A stretch of DNA of 64,000 nucleotides from Norana najaformis (Eukaryota > Annelida > Clitellata > Crassiclitellata > Hormogastridae). Shown here piece after piece: positions 10,990 to 23,728 of this stretch. A program made the translations under genes and the position numbers. The stretch covers positions 47,433,976 through 47,497,975 of the forward strand of contig OZ029913.1 of the NCBI GenBank assembly GCA_964023275.1, written 5' to 3'. The notes beneath the pieces are model-generated. The model searched no databases and was not told where the DNA came from. It worked only from the letters and a program-made list of their open reading frames with translations. Positions within the stretch are counted from its first letter, which is position 1. Every line of letters begins with the position of its first letter.

Positions 10990-13480
10990 AAAAGGCAAAA
11001 TCTTGAAGCACATTCCTAGGGGGGCTGGCCAAGCGTAGGTAGATTGCTCATTACCATCATAAATAAGATTCTAGCAGAACCTCGGATTCCCCATCATTGG
11101 CAGGTCCTTCTATCATTTGGGGCTATTGTCCTTGAACAACCAAAATAGGGGAGGAAGGCGTCATAACTTAACATCTACCATACAAAAGCGGGCTGATGAC
11201 TTTTTCTCCAACTGGTCAGCTAAGGAGGCTTTCGTTTTAGCCCCGTTTCCTCATGCTCCCACACCCTCGGGCAACAGAAAAAACAACGATCAAACAATCG
11301 CAACAGCTGTTGCATAAAAGTGGACGATGGAAAAACATTAAGGCAGCCGTTCGAATCCTCTGCTCAGAGAACGAACCCGTCCCAATAAACACCGAGACAC
11401 TGGCTGAGCTGTCTCAACACCCTGCACCTCCTCTGGATCACCCACCTCCCTCCTTGCCACCGTTGGCCACGGCTTTCAGGGTCACTGAAGATAAAGCACT
11501 AAGACACATATGCTCCTTCCCAGCAGGGTCGCCGGGAGGCCCTGACGGACTGCGTCCTTAGCACATCCATGACCTAGTGAGCTGCGCTGAAGTAGGCCCC
11601 GAACTAGTAACAGCAATAACTGCCTTGGTCAATACTCTCTTGGGAGGGGTTTGCCCTGAGGAGCTTCGCACAATTCTTTTTGGTGGCACGCTCTTTGCTT
11701 TACGCAAAAAATCCGGTGGTTTGCGCCCGATTGTAATCGATATTATTGGCGCAGACTAGCATCAAAATGTGCCAACACTTTTGCGGACTAACTGTCAGTT
11801 GGGAGTTGGGGTTAGTAGTGGGTGTCAGGCAGCGTTTCATGCAGGCAGGCGTTTCCTCGAAAGTATGCAGCAAAATTCTATAATTGTCATTTATTATATT
11901 TTGAAAACGCATTTAACAGCCTTTTCAGAGATCAGATGCTTGCTGCACTGTACAGTATTCTGCCAGTATTCCTTATTGCCGTCTGACCAACGCATAAGCC
12001 ACTACACTTAAGTATGGCAACTTTTCGCTGTCATCCCAGATGAATGTCATAACAAGGAGACCCTTTGGGCCCACTCCTCTTCTGTCTACCGCTTCAGCCA
12101 GTTTTGTTGAAACTGTCTTCTTCTCTCACCCTCGGCTATCTTTATGATCTCACTCTGGGAGGGGAACAATCTATGGTGGCTGCAGATGTTGACATGATCG
12201 AGTTGGAGTGTAGTAAAGCTGGGATTGCACTTCAATCGTGCGAAATATGAAGTAATTTCGCGGTGCCAACTCATGACCAAGACAGTTCTCTCAACGAATT
12301 CTTGTTTATCAAGCCAGAGGCTGCTTCACTTCTCGGTGCTCCACTTTCTGATGCTGACGCTCTAGAGCATGTTCTTGAGTCCCGATGCCTTGAACAGTCA
12401 TTGGCAATCTCAAGGTTGGAAGATGTTGCTAGACACTATGCACTCATTCTCGTAAGAAGCTCTCTCAGCCACTCGAAAGTCCTGCACACTTTACGATGTT
12501 GAAGAAATTTGATTCTCTGTTGCGCCAGGGCCTGGAAACAATTCTCAATTTGTCTCTCTCTGACAATCAATGGCTCCAGTCCTCCCTTCCAGTCAAGGCT
12601 AGAGGTTTAGGCATTCGCCGGGTGACCTCGCTTGCGTTTCCCGCCTTTCTGGCTTCGGCTGCAGGCACCCGGAGTCTTCAATCCTCCATGCTTTACAATC
12701 TCCAAGTTCCTGAGGACTCACGTTAGTGTGCTGATTGTGCAGTTCCCAACCCCGACAATGCCTTTGTCCACAAGCAATCATACTGGGACAAATCATTAAT
12801 TGACAGGGATACCAACATTCTCTACATCTCAGCCACTGACGCAAACCACCAAGCAAGGCTTAAGCAGTTGCGGCACCACATGCGAGCGATTGGCTTTTTG
12901 CTTTCCCCATTACTGCCTGTGGCCTGAGACTTGGACGATGAGGCCGTGAGAGTCGCAGTAGGCCTCAGGCTTCGAGTCAACATATGTGAACATCACGAGC
13001 GCCGTTGTGGTGGCCTTGTCACGGCCACTGGCTCCCATGGGCTCTCTTGCTCCCTTGAACCAGGTCGAACCACCAGACATGCGACCCTCAATGACTTAGT
13101 CTGTCGGAGTTTCAAACGTGCCGGTTTTCCCGCAGTGAAGGAACCGCCCTGGACTCAGTAGAACAGACGGAAAACGACGTGATGGTTTAACCCTCATTCC
13201 ACTATAACAGACACTCTGGCCGCATCTTACCTCCCATCCAAACCCTTCTCAGCTGACGGCGCAGCCGAATTGGCAGCAGATAGGAAATGCCAAAAACATA
13301 ACATTCTTGCACAGAACTATCACTTTGTTTCTTTGGCGTTCGAGACTCTTGGCCCAATAAATAGCAGTGGCCTACTCTTCATAACGCTATCTCTCTCGTA
13401 TAAGATTTCTAGCCATCCCAGAATGTTGTATTCTTCGGAGAATTTTTTGTAAATCCTGTGGGATCATATATACCTCGGGT
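10990..13480 (+). mobile_element. RLE-type LINE (R2/R4-like class), degenerate near-complete pol
   Basis: Across frameshifts the plus strand codes a LINE with a C-terminal restriction-like endonuclease. In order: an N-terminal NRGGRRHNL block (11140), KAAVRILCSENEPVP (11340), FPAGSPGGPDGLRP (11515), LFALRKKSGGLRPI (11690), CQLGVGVSSGCQAAFHAGRRF (11790), GPLLFCL (12065) and GYLYDLTLGG (12140). The last is RT motif C with the first catalytic Asp changed to Tyr. The C-terminus has a Cys/His knuckle (LRVNICEHHERRCGGLVTATGSHGLSC, written here only as 12970-13050), then KEPPW, TDTLAASYL and AFETLGPINSSG. The usual RPD and WDVTV nuclease residues are damaged. About 15 stops or frameshifts. A degenerate TAA/TAG tract follows as its tail. 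Confidence 0.8.
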
Positions 13481-13612
13481 AAAAAAAATAATAATATTAT
13501 TATTACTACTAATAGTAGTAGTTGTTGTAGTAGTCATAATACTAATACTAATAATAGTAGTAGCAGTTATAGTAGTAAAAGTAGTAGTTGTTGCTGTTGT
13601 TGTAACAGGCAA
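13481..13612 (+). repeat. Degenerate (TAA/TAG)n tract, probable LINE tail
   Basis: A trinucleotide tract of AAT, AGT and TTG units directly follows the RLE-LINE. Other RLE-LINE 3' ends here (62.2 and 63.3-63.7 kb) also border (AAT)n, so this is probably the decayed tail. Confidence 0.6.
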
Positions 13613-15005
13613 AAAAGTCATTTCCAAGCATTTTCAAGTCATTTCTCAGAGGCCTGGTCCCAAGATCGAAGGTTGAGAGCTGAGGTACAAAAGCATCCAA
13701 AGAATTGCAACGACAGCACATCTGTTTAACTAGTTTGACCACCTCATACCCAAATTGTGTAGATATTAATGAAATTATATCGATTGATGTGAGGGCTAAG
13801 ACGGCCTGGGTGGCATCGTATTCAACATAAGATCACTCATCTAAATACCCATTTTGCGCACGCCAGCGGCCATTTTGGTTGTTGGTCTATCTTAACTCCG
13901 AATTCATTTGATAATCCTATTATGCTGTTACCTGATCAAAGTTACTTTTCGATTTGGTAACAGATTTCACGAGTATTTAATGGTAGTTGTTCGCACATGA
14001 CCATAAGGCCCCACAAGACTCGTCTACCTAATTAGCAACTTTGAAATGTTGGGTTCGGTGAAGGTAGACAAGGGAGCAACGTCGACCGTCAATCGGGGAC
14101 AAGTTCTACGACTTTTTCGGCTGCTAGTAACGAATGCCCGTCCTGCACAGACCTGTGCATCCAGTGATATCCAAACAATGTATATTCTTTCGTCTCTCCT
14201 CTGTGATGGATCGATGGACAGTGGCTGCGATCTTCATCAGCTGTTGTCGTTCTTGATCTTCGGTGCAACACGATAAATAATTTTGAGCATTTTTTAATTT
14301 GTCAACTCTTGAAACGTCATTTTGGTTCTACACGGGCCCGAAATGTCAATTGGCGAACTTTTTGCTGTTAATGAACTATCCTATCTTCCTATGCATTTTT
14401 TGCGTGTGTTTGTGTGTGTCGTACTGTGTGTGTGCGCACGTGTATTCATTCTAATAATAGGAGAAAAGTCGCGCATCACTGTCATATATTACGGGTAACT
14501 TTTGTTTGTTTGTTTGAATTGTAATTTACAACTGAGTTTTAAAAGCCGACAAGATCAAAAGAATGTCTCAATGCTCATATTTTTCCATAAGGATTAAAAT
14601 TCGCAATCGCTATTCAAACATTTAACACCAGAGCACAACCGGATATATTTGTTATTGTAATAAAACATGGAACACTAGCCTATTTGTCCTTTTAAACTGC
14701 TAATTGACGATTTTTCGATTTGTATTAATTTCTAAACTGCACCTTAGGTCTTATGTTTTTAATTTTAATCAAAAGATGGAGATTCAGATTGTGAATTGTG
14801 AATCGGAAATGTGAATTGGAGTTTTCAAGTTTTGGATGGACTATGGGTGTTGCAATGGAGCATTCATAGCCACGGATATGCATGAGCGAGAGGGTAATGA
14901 TACAAAATTATGTTGTGCTCGAAAGTCACACCTAATTTGCCGACAGAATTATACTAATTCTGTAGAGTCCAGGCTGAATGAAATAGAATGGTCAGAAATT
15001 TTCTT
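13613..15005. other. Intergenic, no gene recognised
   Basis: Short open frames only. A TG-rich run lies at about 14404-14444. Confidence 0.6.
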
Positions 15006-15650
15006 CAGCTGATTTCGCTGGCCTTGTAAGTACGAATGAAGGATTCAGGCACAGAAGATTAGATGTCATCCAGCGCAAAGAAGATGATCTGTAGAGTCAG
15101 TGAAAAAGTTCGGAGAGTTTAATAGTTGGGTGTCATTAGCATAGAGATAATGGTGAACTGAGTCGGGTAGTGTAGAGGGAAAACAGAAGAGGCAAAAGAA
15201 CAGAACCTTTGAGGAACTCCGCAAGAGAAAGGACATGTTTGGGATAAGGCTTCTGGTGTTTGAATAGAAAAAGAGCTGGTGGAGAGATAGGTGCAGTCCA
15301 TGGGAAGTCAGTGTCAGAAAAACCAAAAAAGTTTGAAAGTAATATATATTATGATCAATGGTGACGAATGCTGCTGAATAAAATTCAACAGATGGAATAT
15401 TCCAGATGTAGTATTTTCAGATCAGAATGTGGGGTTAAAGAGATGTAATAAGAATCGAGGTGGGTAGGGTGGAATAGGGGGCATCAGCAGGTGGATTATT
15501 GGAGGTCTTGTAAAGGTTTTTGAGAGAAAAAGAGTAACAATGTTGTTTGAAAATAAAGAACAGAATGAAAACTGGAAAAGACGTTCCGATGCAGGATTTG
15601 GTTTATGGTTTACCATAGAAAGGGAGGCCAAAGAGGAACCAGAACTAACT
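15006..15650 (-). mobile_element. CR1-like LINE, internally deleted RT fragment
   Basis: From about 15650 down the minus strand codes a Ser/Pro-rich pre-RT region (SKTFTRPPIIHLL and similar). It jumps to AAFVTIDHNILLS (motif A region, near 15370), CGVPQRF-like motif B (15210), LPLLFSLYTTRLS (15180), LYANDTQLL (motif C with YADD changed to YAND, 15140) and WMTSNLLCLNPS (15050). The gap between the Ser/Pro part and motif A shows an internal deletion. Several frame changes. Inactive. Confidence 0.75.
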
Positions 15651-16948
15651 AAGTAAATTCTCCTTTTAGTCGTAGCTAAAAGGTGATAATATTTATTTGT
15701 GGCGACATTTAGGATTATTGGAGCGTTTATCAGAGGATTATCAGAGACTTAAAGGAGTGGGAACGAATTAGTAAGGAGTAAGGTCTCTTATAGTCATAGC
15801 TAGAAGGTTATGATATTTGTTTGTTCCAGATTAGAGGCACTTAAAAGTTGAGGATCACTGATACCAGCTCAAGTCGTCGCCCGAAGGACTTGAAGGCCTG
15901 AAGACAGGAATTGTACCAAGAATGGTATTGTTAGATTGAGAGCTGAATTTGTAGATAACAGGAGCATGTTATTCAAGAATAACGGAGAGTGGAAGAGAGG
16001 TCATCGATGAAAGGAGGGTTTAAATCAAGGTCTGAGGAGGTATATTGAGATATATTGTATATATTGTTCAGTGTTTATTGAGCTAATGCCGCGGACAGAA
16101 TAACATACAGGATAAGCCGTGTAAAGATGGGTGAGAATGGCGGACTGGAGTTCAGTGGTGATAACAGCTGAAGCCAGAAAGGGGCAGAAGAAGAAGAGGC
16201 CAGCGACACAACCATCTTCATACCAAGTCCGCTATGTCTGATGTGGCCCGTAACCAATGGGTAACCAAGTTTGATATCGGTGATGGACCGAGGACTTTTA
16301 GCATGGTGTATAGTCAAGCCGTTCCATAGTTGGACGGTCAAAACCAAGAACAGCATAGGAGGCCGCAGATCTAAATAAAATGAGGGTGCTTTGATCAAAC
16401 AGGCGGTGAGATTTTTTAATAACATAACTCAAGAGCCTGCTATTTCAAGAATGTTGCCCAAGCAATGTCAGTGCATGCAGTGAGGCTCCCAACGGCGTGA
16501 TCTATTCAACGGCTCCAACACATGTTGGAGCAGTTGAACGCGGGATCGTCGAATTTATTTCCGTTAGTCTGGAAGACAATCTCGCATGTGACGCGGTTAA
16601 TTTTGACGCAATCAGCTGAAAATCATGGACCACCATTGTCTTCGTTGCCTTCCAGTAGCAGCCCATCAAGGATCGCAACTCTTAACTCCGACTTCAGCTT
16701 TGATTGATCGAGGTTGACCGTTTCTGCGCTTGCCCGCGGTTATATTGGTCACTGGCTTTTTTGCATTGTTTTGACGGATTAAATTATCCAAATGTGAAGA
16801 GTAAATAGAATCGGCAATAAATTACCTCTCACGCCTGTAATTAACTGTTTTGCTCGATATCGGACGTAGGACACATTTCTGTTGGTTTCAGCAGCAGCAC
16901 TAATAGCAACTCTTGTCTTGATATCGACTAATACTGCATTCCCGGCTG
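15651..16948. other. Intergenic, no gene recognised
   Basis: A 116-codon frame (16075-16425, minus) has no recognisable domain. The stretch may be old LINE sequence, but I cannot support that. Confidence 0.5.
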
Positions 16949-17106
16949 CATATAAACATTTCGTACCTGGTTTCAGATACGAATATCTATGAGTAATGAC
17001 GTCCTGCCGGTGATTGGATGCTAGACTGTTAATAAATATTCTTAAGTGATGACGTCATAGCTGTTGACTACAGATCTAATGAAGATGAATGGATCGTAAA
17101 TAATGT

Positions 17107-17591
17107 CTTTCTTTCTTTGCTTCTCCTCCGTCAGGCCACCGCCGACGATGAGTCCTCAACCTGTCGTCTCCACTGTTCTCTGTCGCTGATCTTGTCCCTT
17201 GCTTCTCTCATGTTTATTTTCATTCCCTCCAGATCTTCTCTTATGTTGTCCATCCATGTCTTCTGTTGTCTTCCTCTGCTCCTCGTTCCTTCTATATATC
17301 CATTTTATGTTGAGGTTTGTTGGTCTCTATTGCCAGACGGTGACCAATCCTCTTCTGGCAGGGTAAGGAAGCCGGTGGGCCTTATTGACCTCTTGCCCCT
17401 CAGGTGTCCTTCCAGCACCTGCCTCCTGCATGAGCCAGCTATTTTCAGGGTTCCCGGTAGGCCTGTCCACCTCGCGAAACGCCCAAGGTGGTCCTTCTGC
17501 CCAGGGTTTCCCCTGGACATTCACCATTGATGGCATAGCCCCACCGGGCAACCCCCCACCGCGGTGAGGTGCAGGTAGGACTTTGGGGGGG
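17107..17591 (-). mobile_element. RTE-type non-autonomous retroposon with 12-bp target duplications
   Basis: The insertion is bounded by CGTAAATAATGT at 17095-17106 and 17592-17603, and copy B of the host element shows the uninterrupted site. On the minus strand the 5' half (17591-17320) is a GC-rich leader; the 3' half codes the last 58 or so residues of an endonuclease-RT LINE pol (EGTRSRGRQQKTWMDNIRED, then REARDKISDREQWRRQVED) and a stop. It ends in an (AAAG)3 tail (17107-17118). The catalytic core is missing: a 5' leader is joined to a 3' end, as in RTE-derived short retroposons. Clean duplications imply a single retrotransposition event. Confidence 0.85.
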
Positions 17592-17904
17592 CGTAAATAA
17601 TGTAATGTAATTTAAATCACATTTGTTTCTTGAATTTATCAAAATCAAAATTTATTTAGCCATTTCATTCATAGCGTTGTATCACACATGATACAATTAG
17701 GCATGAAGTCTTCCCTATCACAATGCACGACTGTGGCACATTAGATAAGGCAGTGGATCACGTCTCACTATCGAACACTCGATTCCAGGATCGACTTCTG
17801 AGGGTTCAAATTTTCGTTTCAAAATCTTCTTCTCTTTAGCAAACGAAGCTTTAACAACTATATATAACGCTTGTTTCTGCATTTCATAAATAATCTATCG
17901 AATA

Positions 17905-17990
17905 AGCTGGAATGTGAATAAGCTGGTCACCGCGACTTAGCTTTCGTTGGGCGCTGTAGAAATCTCGAGATTACGAATTACGAATACAGC
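17905..17990 (+). mobile_element. LINE 3'-tail segment carried inside TIR element copy A
   Basis: GTGAATAAGCTG then, at 17933-17975, GCGACTTAGCTTTCGTTGGG and CGCTGTAGAAATCTCGAG match the 3' UTR end of the LINE at 1-712. The same segment lies in copy B (43345-43460), so it was in the element before the copies separated. Confidence 0.7.
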
Positions 17991-18343
17991 CTCCACACTA
18001 CGAAAAACTTATTAATACATTAACGTAAATTCAACGCATTTATTCAGTCTTGCTCTAGATCTGACATAAGTTCTTATACCGCACAGAAATCCGTTTCTAA
18101 GAAGCAAAACTGTTATTTCATTCAGGCTTAAATGATGTTATTCACAATACATTCATTTCAAACATCAAGTCGGATCAAAAAACAAGTATTACACTAGAAA
18201 TTATATTGGCTCAAATCAAGAGCTGTGACGTCATTACTGATGAATATTTATTATCAGACTCTAGCATCGAATCGACACCAGACTTCATTGCTAATGAATA
18301 TTCATATCTTAAACCGGATATGAGATGGCATTATGATTCCCGG

Positions 18344-20055
18344 ATTCCAGGTAATTTCTAGCTCCTTAAATAACTGAAAGGCAGCTACAACGAAGGCTTA
18401 GAAATTGAAGTCATAAATAAATTTGTCCATCACCTTGTCGCTTTACTTGCCGGTACATATCATCTAGCTGTCATCTGCGCAGACAGAGATATTGAATCGT
18501 GTCAGACGACGACTAAGTTCAGCAACAACGTACAGTAGAATCAGGAGTGGTCGAACATTGCGAATTAAGGTTCCCCATTTGAAGTAGACATACTTGAGCA
18601 AGTTATATTAACTTGAAAAAGTGAACAATACGAGACACGGACAATTCACATGTAACGAAGTTCTTTTAATTTGCTGTGTCTTAGTTTGCAACACTTCATA
18701 ACAGAAAAAATATGTGCAAATAACATGAAATAGACACTGATAATTGACATACATGCTTCTGCTATTATTATTCCTTTAAAGAAAACTGAATAATCGATTC
18801 ATTTAAATTTTGCACCTGTGGGTATATTTCTACATGTTTATTAAGACAAAAATTCTAATTTTATAAATTTTTCATTAAACGCATTGCAAGAAACTGCTTC
18901 TGTTAGCAATCTATTAACTAATTCGTTCACAACCTGTGTAAATAGTTGAAATTTTAATAAACAGGACCGTATAATACTTATTGCTGACATATAGTAAAGT
19001 GGGGTAACTTTGACGTTGGGGATTCTTTGACATGTCTTACTGCTGTATACGATAATGATAGCTTGGTCTAATTGGTGTTTTAGCATATCCAAGTGCTGTT
19101 TACGATTTGCTGCATTAAATTTTAAGCGTAGGCGCATAAACTTCCTAAAATTTTGGAGCGGTATTATTGAGTTTTAAAAAATCGTTATCTTAAAAGTCAA
19201 TACACTTCCTGATTGGTGAGTGTTCACTTTTTACGTAATAACTAATAGTAATAACATGTTGTTATAATTATGTGTTGCAAACTTAATTTAAGCCTAATTT
19301 TTCGGGTGGATGAATTCTATATCTATTTTGGTTGTGGGTTTTACACTTACATAGTGTTCATGTTATCATATGTGTGTGTTAAACTTTCCTCGTACCTGCC
19401 ATGCTGCGTTCTGTCAGTTTACATTCTAAGTCTTAGCTTAGAAGCTTAGAAGCATAACTAGCTTCACTGCCTTACCTGTGGCAGGGTCGTCTGACCCAAC
19501 TATCTACCCCTACCTACACTGTGGTAAATAAGGAATACGGAATGTGGGAACTTTTGGCGGGAGAATTATGTAGTAATGTAATTCTTATTTAGATTAAGTT
19601 TCCAGTAACATTGTCACAAAGGCATAGCTGAACTTGTGAGGATGCACAGAAAAGGGGATATGACAGAAAATATGAATATTCAAATGAGCAAAGCAGAGTG
19701 CAAGTAAGGAGGTGAAAGAAAGTGGTTTGAGCTTCCGTGTATCAAGTGAACCGCACTTAAACACCGGGAACAGTATCGGTATGGTGCTGTTGGCAGACCG
19801 ACTATGCTCACTCATGCTGAAGAAAGGATAATTGAAGAAGCTTGGCGATTGGGGCTTTCGGGTTAATCATAATGCAGTTCTGTGTATACTGATGAACTAC
19901 CTCAAAAATATAAGGCAAACATTTTATGCAGTGAGTGGACAACTGTTCGCCTTTAGAATGGAAGGACGGAGACCAGTTTGTCAAATGGTTCAGCTGCTTG
20001 AAATGCAAGCTGTTCATATTTGATGGGCACAGCTTCTACATATCAGCCCAGGTCG
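18344..20055. other. Intergenic, no gene recognised
   Basis: AT-rich; open frames up to 98 codons without recognisable features. Confidence 0.6.
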
Positions 20056-21560
20056 TAATAATAGCACTAGGACACAACATAGAACTGTTTTCTTTACCTA
20101 CTCATATAAGTAGTATTTTTCCAGCCGTTGGATGTGGGCGTCTTCAAGGAGCATAAGAGAGTCTACGAGAATTTGTTCTGATACAACACGGTTTTCATTG
20201 GTTGCTGAAATATTTGGGCAAAACTGTTTGCTTGATGTTAGACAGTTTTGTACCTTACCTCCCGTTACAGTACAGGAAGTTGCTAGACTCATCGGAAATG
20301 TTCCATCTAAAGTATCACCACTGGACTTCATTCCAACTTTCCTTATGAAATCCTGTTCAAATCTCATCAAAGTCTTATTAAATCCAGTAGAAAATATCCT
20401 CATTGCTCACTTGGCTAATCCCTCCTTTGAGAAGACCGTTTTCCGTCTGCTTTTAAAGCTTGTTGAAACTCTATTTAAAACCCTGCTGTTGATAAGGACT
20501 GTCTGGCTAATTTCAACCTATTTCCAAACTGCTTCAACGCCTATTTCTATTATTTCTTCAGAGGCATGTAACTCCGGATATCGTAAACATCATTCAACTG
20601 AAACTGCTCTAACTGGCACACTTACGATTATATTTAATTCAATGGATTCTTTCAAAGCATCACTTCTTGTATCTCTTCATCTGAGTGCTGCATTTAATAT
20701 TATATATCATTGTATTTTGTCGCCTCGATCTCAACTCGATTTCATCTTTTGTAAGTACTGGTTTTGCTCTGCGCTGGATATCTTCTTATCTCTATGATCG
20801 TTCTCAACGAGTGGCAATAAACTCATCCCGTTCCTATCAGGTCTACCTCGGAGTTTTGTCTTCGGGCCTCTCCTGTTTTCTATCTTTATTTCCCCATTTT
20901 CTCAAATAATAATAAATAATTGGTCCAGCAATATGGTTGATGATGCAACTCTACCTTGCTCTCTATCACAGCTAAAACTGAACTTGAACAATGTTTGTTC
21001 TTTCGTCACATTTGGTTCTGCTTTAATCTTGCAATCAATCCAGGTACGTCAGAAGCAATTCTTTTCACAACTCACCAGCAGTAGAGTGACTGCTGGTGAG
21101 TTGTGAAAAGAATTGCGTTCTTCGCGTTCATCTGTTGACTTTGCAGGAACAAAATCCAACTATCAGATAAAACTCTCGATTGTCACCCTTGACAACTCGC
21201 TTACTATGACTTCACACGTATCTTCGATTTGCAAGTCTTGTTTCTACCACATCAAGGCATTTCGACACATCAGACATTCCCTGGCTAATGACATGGCTAA
21301 AACAGAGGTATGTGCACTCGTTGGTTCTCGATAGACTATGCAAACAAATCCAGTGTTTCAATTTCAATGTAGAAAAGGTCCAGCGTGCTCAAAACTCTCT
21401 TTCTAGGATTGTTACATGTTCTTCTTTCCCTACTGCAGTAGATCCCTTCGTGCACTGCATTTGCTTCCTGTTGAGTGGCGTATTAAGTTTAAAATTGCAT
21501 GATAAAAACGTCTTCAAACAATTCTGAATGAATCTGCTCGTGCAGTCAACTAACTCTCAA
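20056..21560 (+). mobile_element. CR1-like LINE, RT region, degenerate
   Basis: The 221-codon frame at 20132-20797 codes TVQEVARLIGNVPSKVSPLD, PTFLMKSCSNLIK, YRKHHSTETAL and LLVSLHLSAAFNIIYHCIL. The last is RT motif A with the catalytic Asp changed to His. Further frames give GVLSSGLSC (from the PQGSVLG block), VDDATL for YADD, TSHVSSICKSCFYHIKAFRHIRHSL (21200-21280) and LHLLPVEWRIKFKIA near 21460. Deletions remove much of the palm between motifs. A perfect hairpin at 21055-21116 interrupts it. No endonuclease part remains. Confidence 0.85.
21055..21116. repeat. Perfect hairpin, 28-bp arms, 6-nt loop
   Basis: Left arm 21055-21082 is the exact reverse complement of 21089-21116, with AGAGTG between. 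It lies inside a LINE remnant where the family has no such inversion, so it arose locally, for example by template switching in replication. Confidence 0.95.
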
Positions 21561-23575
21561 ACACCACCAACCAGAATGCTCAAGTCACTTCCTCAGCGCA
21601 GCTACGAATATTAACAACATTAACTTTGTTTTGAACCTTGAAGGTCACCTTGATAACTTAGGAAACCTTGTACCAGCCAACTGGTAAAATAAGAAAAATT
21701 AGTCTATGGGATTGATATAAACACATTTTTTATGCGCTACTAATAATTTACTAGCGTCGTCGAAGCGATCGATGTTGGTTGCGTGTGAAAATTGCTGCAC
21801 TCATGTGGCTGCTAGCTGCATTTCACAAGTGGGCCACATGGGTGTGAATACGTGCTACACTTGAGTTATGTGATTTAAAGTTGGTGCATGTAGTTTGATT
21901 GAAAATAATGCAACATTCCACCACATCCCGACTGATTGCAGTATATTAAATGTAAAAAGTCCGTCTGGTTTGTTCGACGCACTGTCTGCTATTGTCTTCC
22001 TCTCAGATAGTTTACCATGGAAAGGTTAAAAAAATTGCATGGGCTTCCTGTGATTCTTGCTCTTGCTGGTGTACTTGTTTTAAAATTTAATTCGCTTCTC
22101 TTAGAACGGTTTGTCATTATTATGGGTGTTCTTTTTCAAGTTCTCTGGCCCTAAAGGCAGGTTCGAACGTCCAATGGCCACTTCCTAACGTTGTCGGGCC
22201 TCGATATACTGGTCAAATACCAGGATAAAAAATAAAAAATGTTTCCGCTCTCTCTCACATAAAAAAACAGAAAAGTTAAATGTAATATGATGTTTTCCCC
22301 GTCGAGGTACAGGATGACCGTTACGGGCTGAGATTTTATCCGCCGGATAAAGCACTCCTAATAATATAGCAGGAGACCGCCGAATCAATGAGAATCGCCC
22401 GATTTCAACTTTTACCCAAGAACAACACTAGAAGAGAAATCGGCGGAGTTCTACTGCATGAGCAGCTTCGATGCGTTGTCGTCGGGTCGTCGGCTGTTGT
22501 TCTGCTCGGTATCGATGCAGGTTCACATACATCGTGTCTGTTCGTCGAGTCCTTTCGTGCCAGACACGTGGCCTTACGTGCTAATTCTTACGTACTACCC
22601 TTACGTGCCAGTCACCTGTTTCTTATGAGATGTTACGTCCTCATTTGGCAATTCAATGTACGAAGAAAATAAAATGCACCAAAATTTAATTAACACGTTG
22701 GTTCAGACGATCGCAAGTTATACAGCTCTTATGATCGATGCTAAAATATTGTCTCTTCTATTGGACAAAAAAATTTTTTATGAGAGGTTTCCAATTTTTT
22801 ATTTCACATAAGAACAAATTTGCATTGTAAAAAATGTGGATATATCTTATTTTGTTCAGTAAACTTTCCTGTTCACAAACATGTATTGCATTTGCTTTGA
22901 TTCTGTTTTTAAGAAATATGGAAGACGTTATGCGAATGAATTGAGCGATTGTTTTGTAACACGGAGAACGGGTTGAGCCTCGGTTAAAGTGTACAGTCAG
23001 CCTTTCCAATTTTAACAAAGCTTGGCGTTTGCTACAATCTGACATGAAGAAATAATCTCTTGAATTGCGCAAAATGAGGCAGAGAAAGCAACATGTCACT
23101 TGATATTGGTAGCCTTAAGTGTACTTTGTCGTTACCGCAAAAGAAGCGAAACGAAGCTTTATCCGGATTTCTAAAAGATTTTATATGGATAGTTGGCGCA
23201 CTGTTTACGATGACGCCAGAAGTTAAAGCTCAACGGCATTGTATTGCACACGCTTTAATTATTGATAGCCGAGGAAACGATGTTTCGGTGATAACATTGC
23301 ATTCCTCGAGATTTCATGCCGAAGGGATTAAGCGGAATCGCATAAGTAATGAGAATAGACATCAATAAACTGGGAAATTGCTAGATAAAGATACAATGTA
23401 AACCTAATTTGTTGTGCAGGTTATTTATATTGTAACCACATAAATTTAATAATTGCCTGTTTAAACCGATCGAAACAGTTTGCTTTTTGTGTTGTTTCAA
23501 AATTTCGAGGGATGTTATTTACATCAAAACAAACAAAAAACACCCGAAGTATGTGTGATCACTATTATAATAACG
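21561..23575. other. Intergenic; two unassigned short frames
   Basis: Frames of 94 codons (22388-22672, plus), 113 codons (22758-23099, minus) and 91 codons (23093-23368, plus) are open, but I recognise no domain, splice signal or repeat match for them. Confidence 0.45.
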
Positions 23576-23579
23576 AAAT

Positions 23580-23728
23580 CATTAAAAACTAATTATTATA
23601 AACTAATTATTATAAACTAATTATTATAAACTAATTAATATAAACTATTTATTATAAACTAATTATTATAAACTAAATTATTATAAATTTTTATAATAAC
23701 TAAACTAATAATAATAACTAAACTAAAC
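23580..23728. repeat. AT-rich tandem repeat, 14-bp unit
   Basis: About eight units of AAACTAATTATTAT with small changes, then shorter ACTAA/TAATAA units. Confidence 0.9.

Larger units (their letters stand above)
16949..18335. mobile_element. TIR element copy A (about 890 bp plus a nested insertion)
   Basis: The two ends match as imperfect inverted repeats of about 105 bp: 16949-17075 pairs with the reverse complement of 18230-18335 (shared blocks include ATGACGTC, TAATAAATATTC, GATGCTAGA). The 8-bp sequence ATTCCCGG lies at 16938-16945 and again at 18336-18343, directly right of the element and three bases left of it, so it is a probable target duplication. A near-identical copy in the opposite orientation is at 42922-43933. 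No transposase is encoded, so the element is non-autonomous; an 8-bp duplication would suit a hAT-type mobiliser, which is inference. It contains a LINE 3'-tail segment and a nested retroposon. Confidence 0.8.

Noticed and set aside
16075-16425. 116-codon minus-strand frame as a gene
   Set aside because: No domain, splice signal or repeat match; could be chance.
22130-22200. tRNA-like box B (GGTTCGAAC)
   Set aside because: A single box B-like string without box A, cloverleaf or SINE body.
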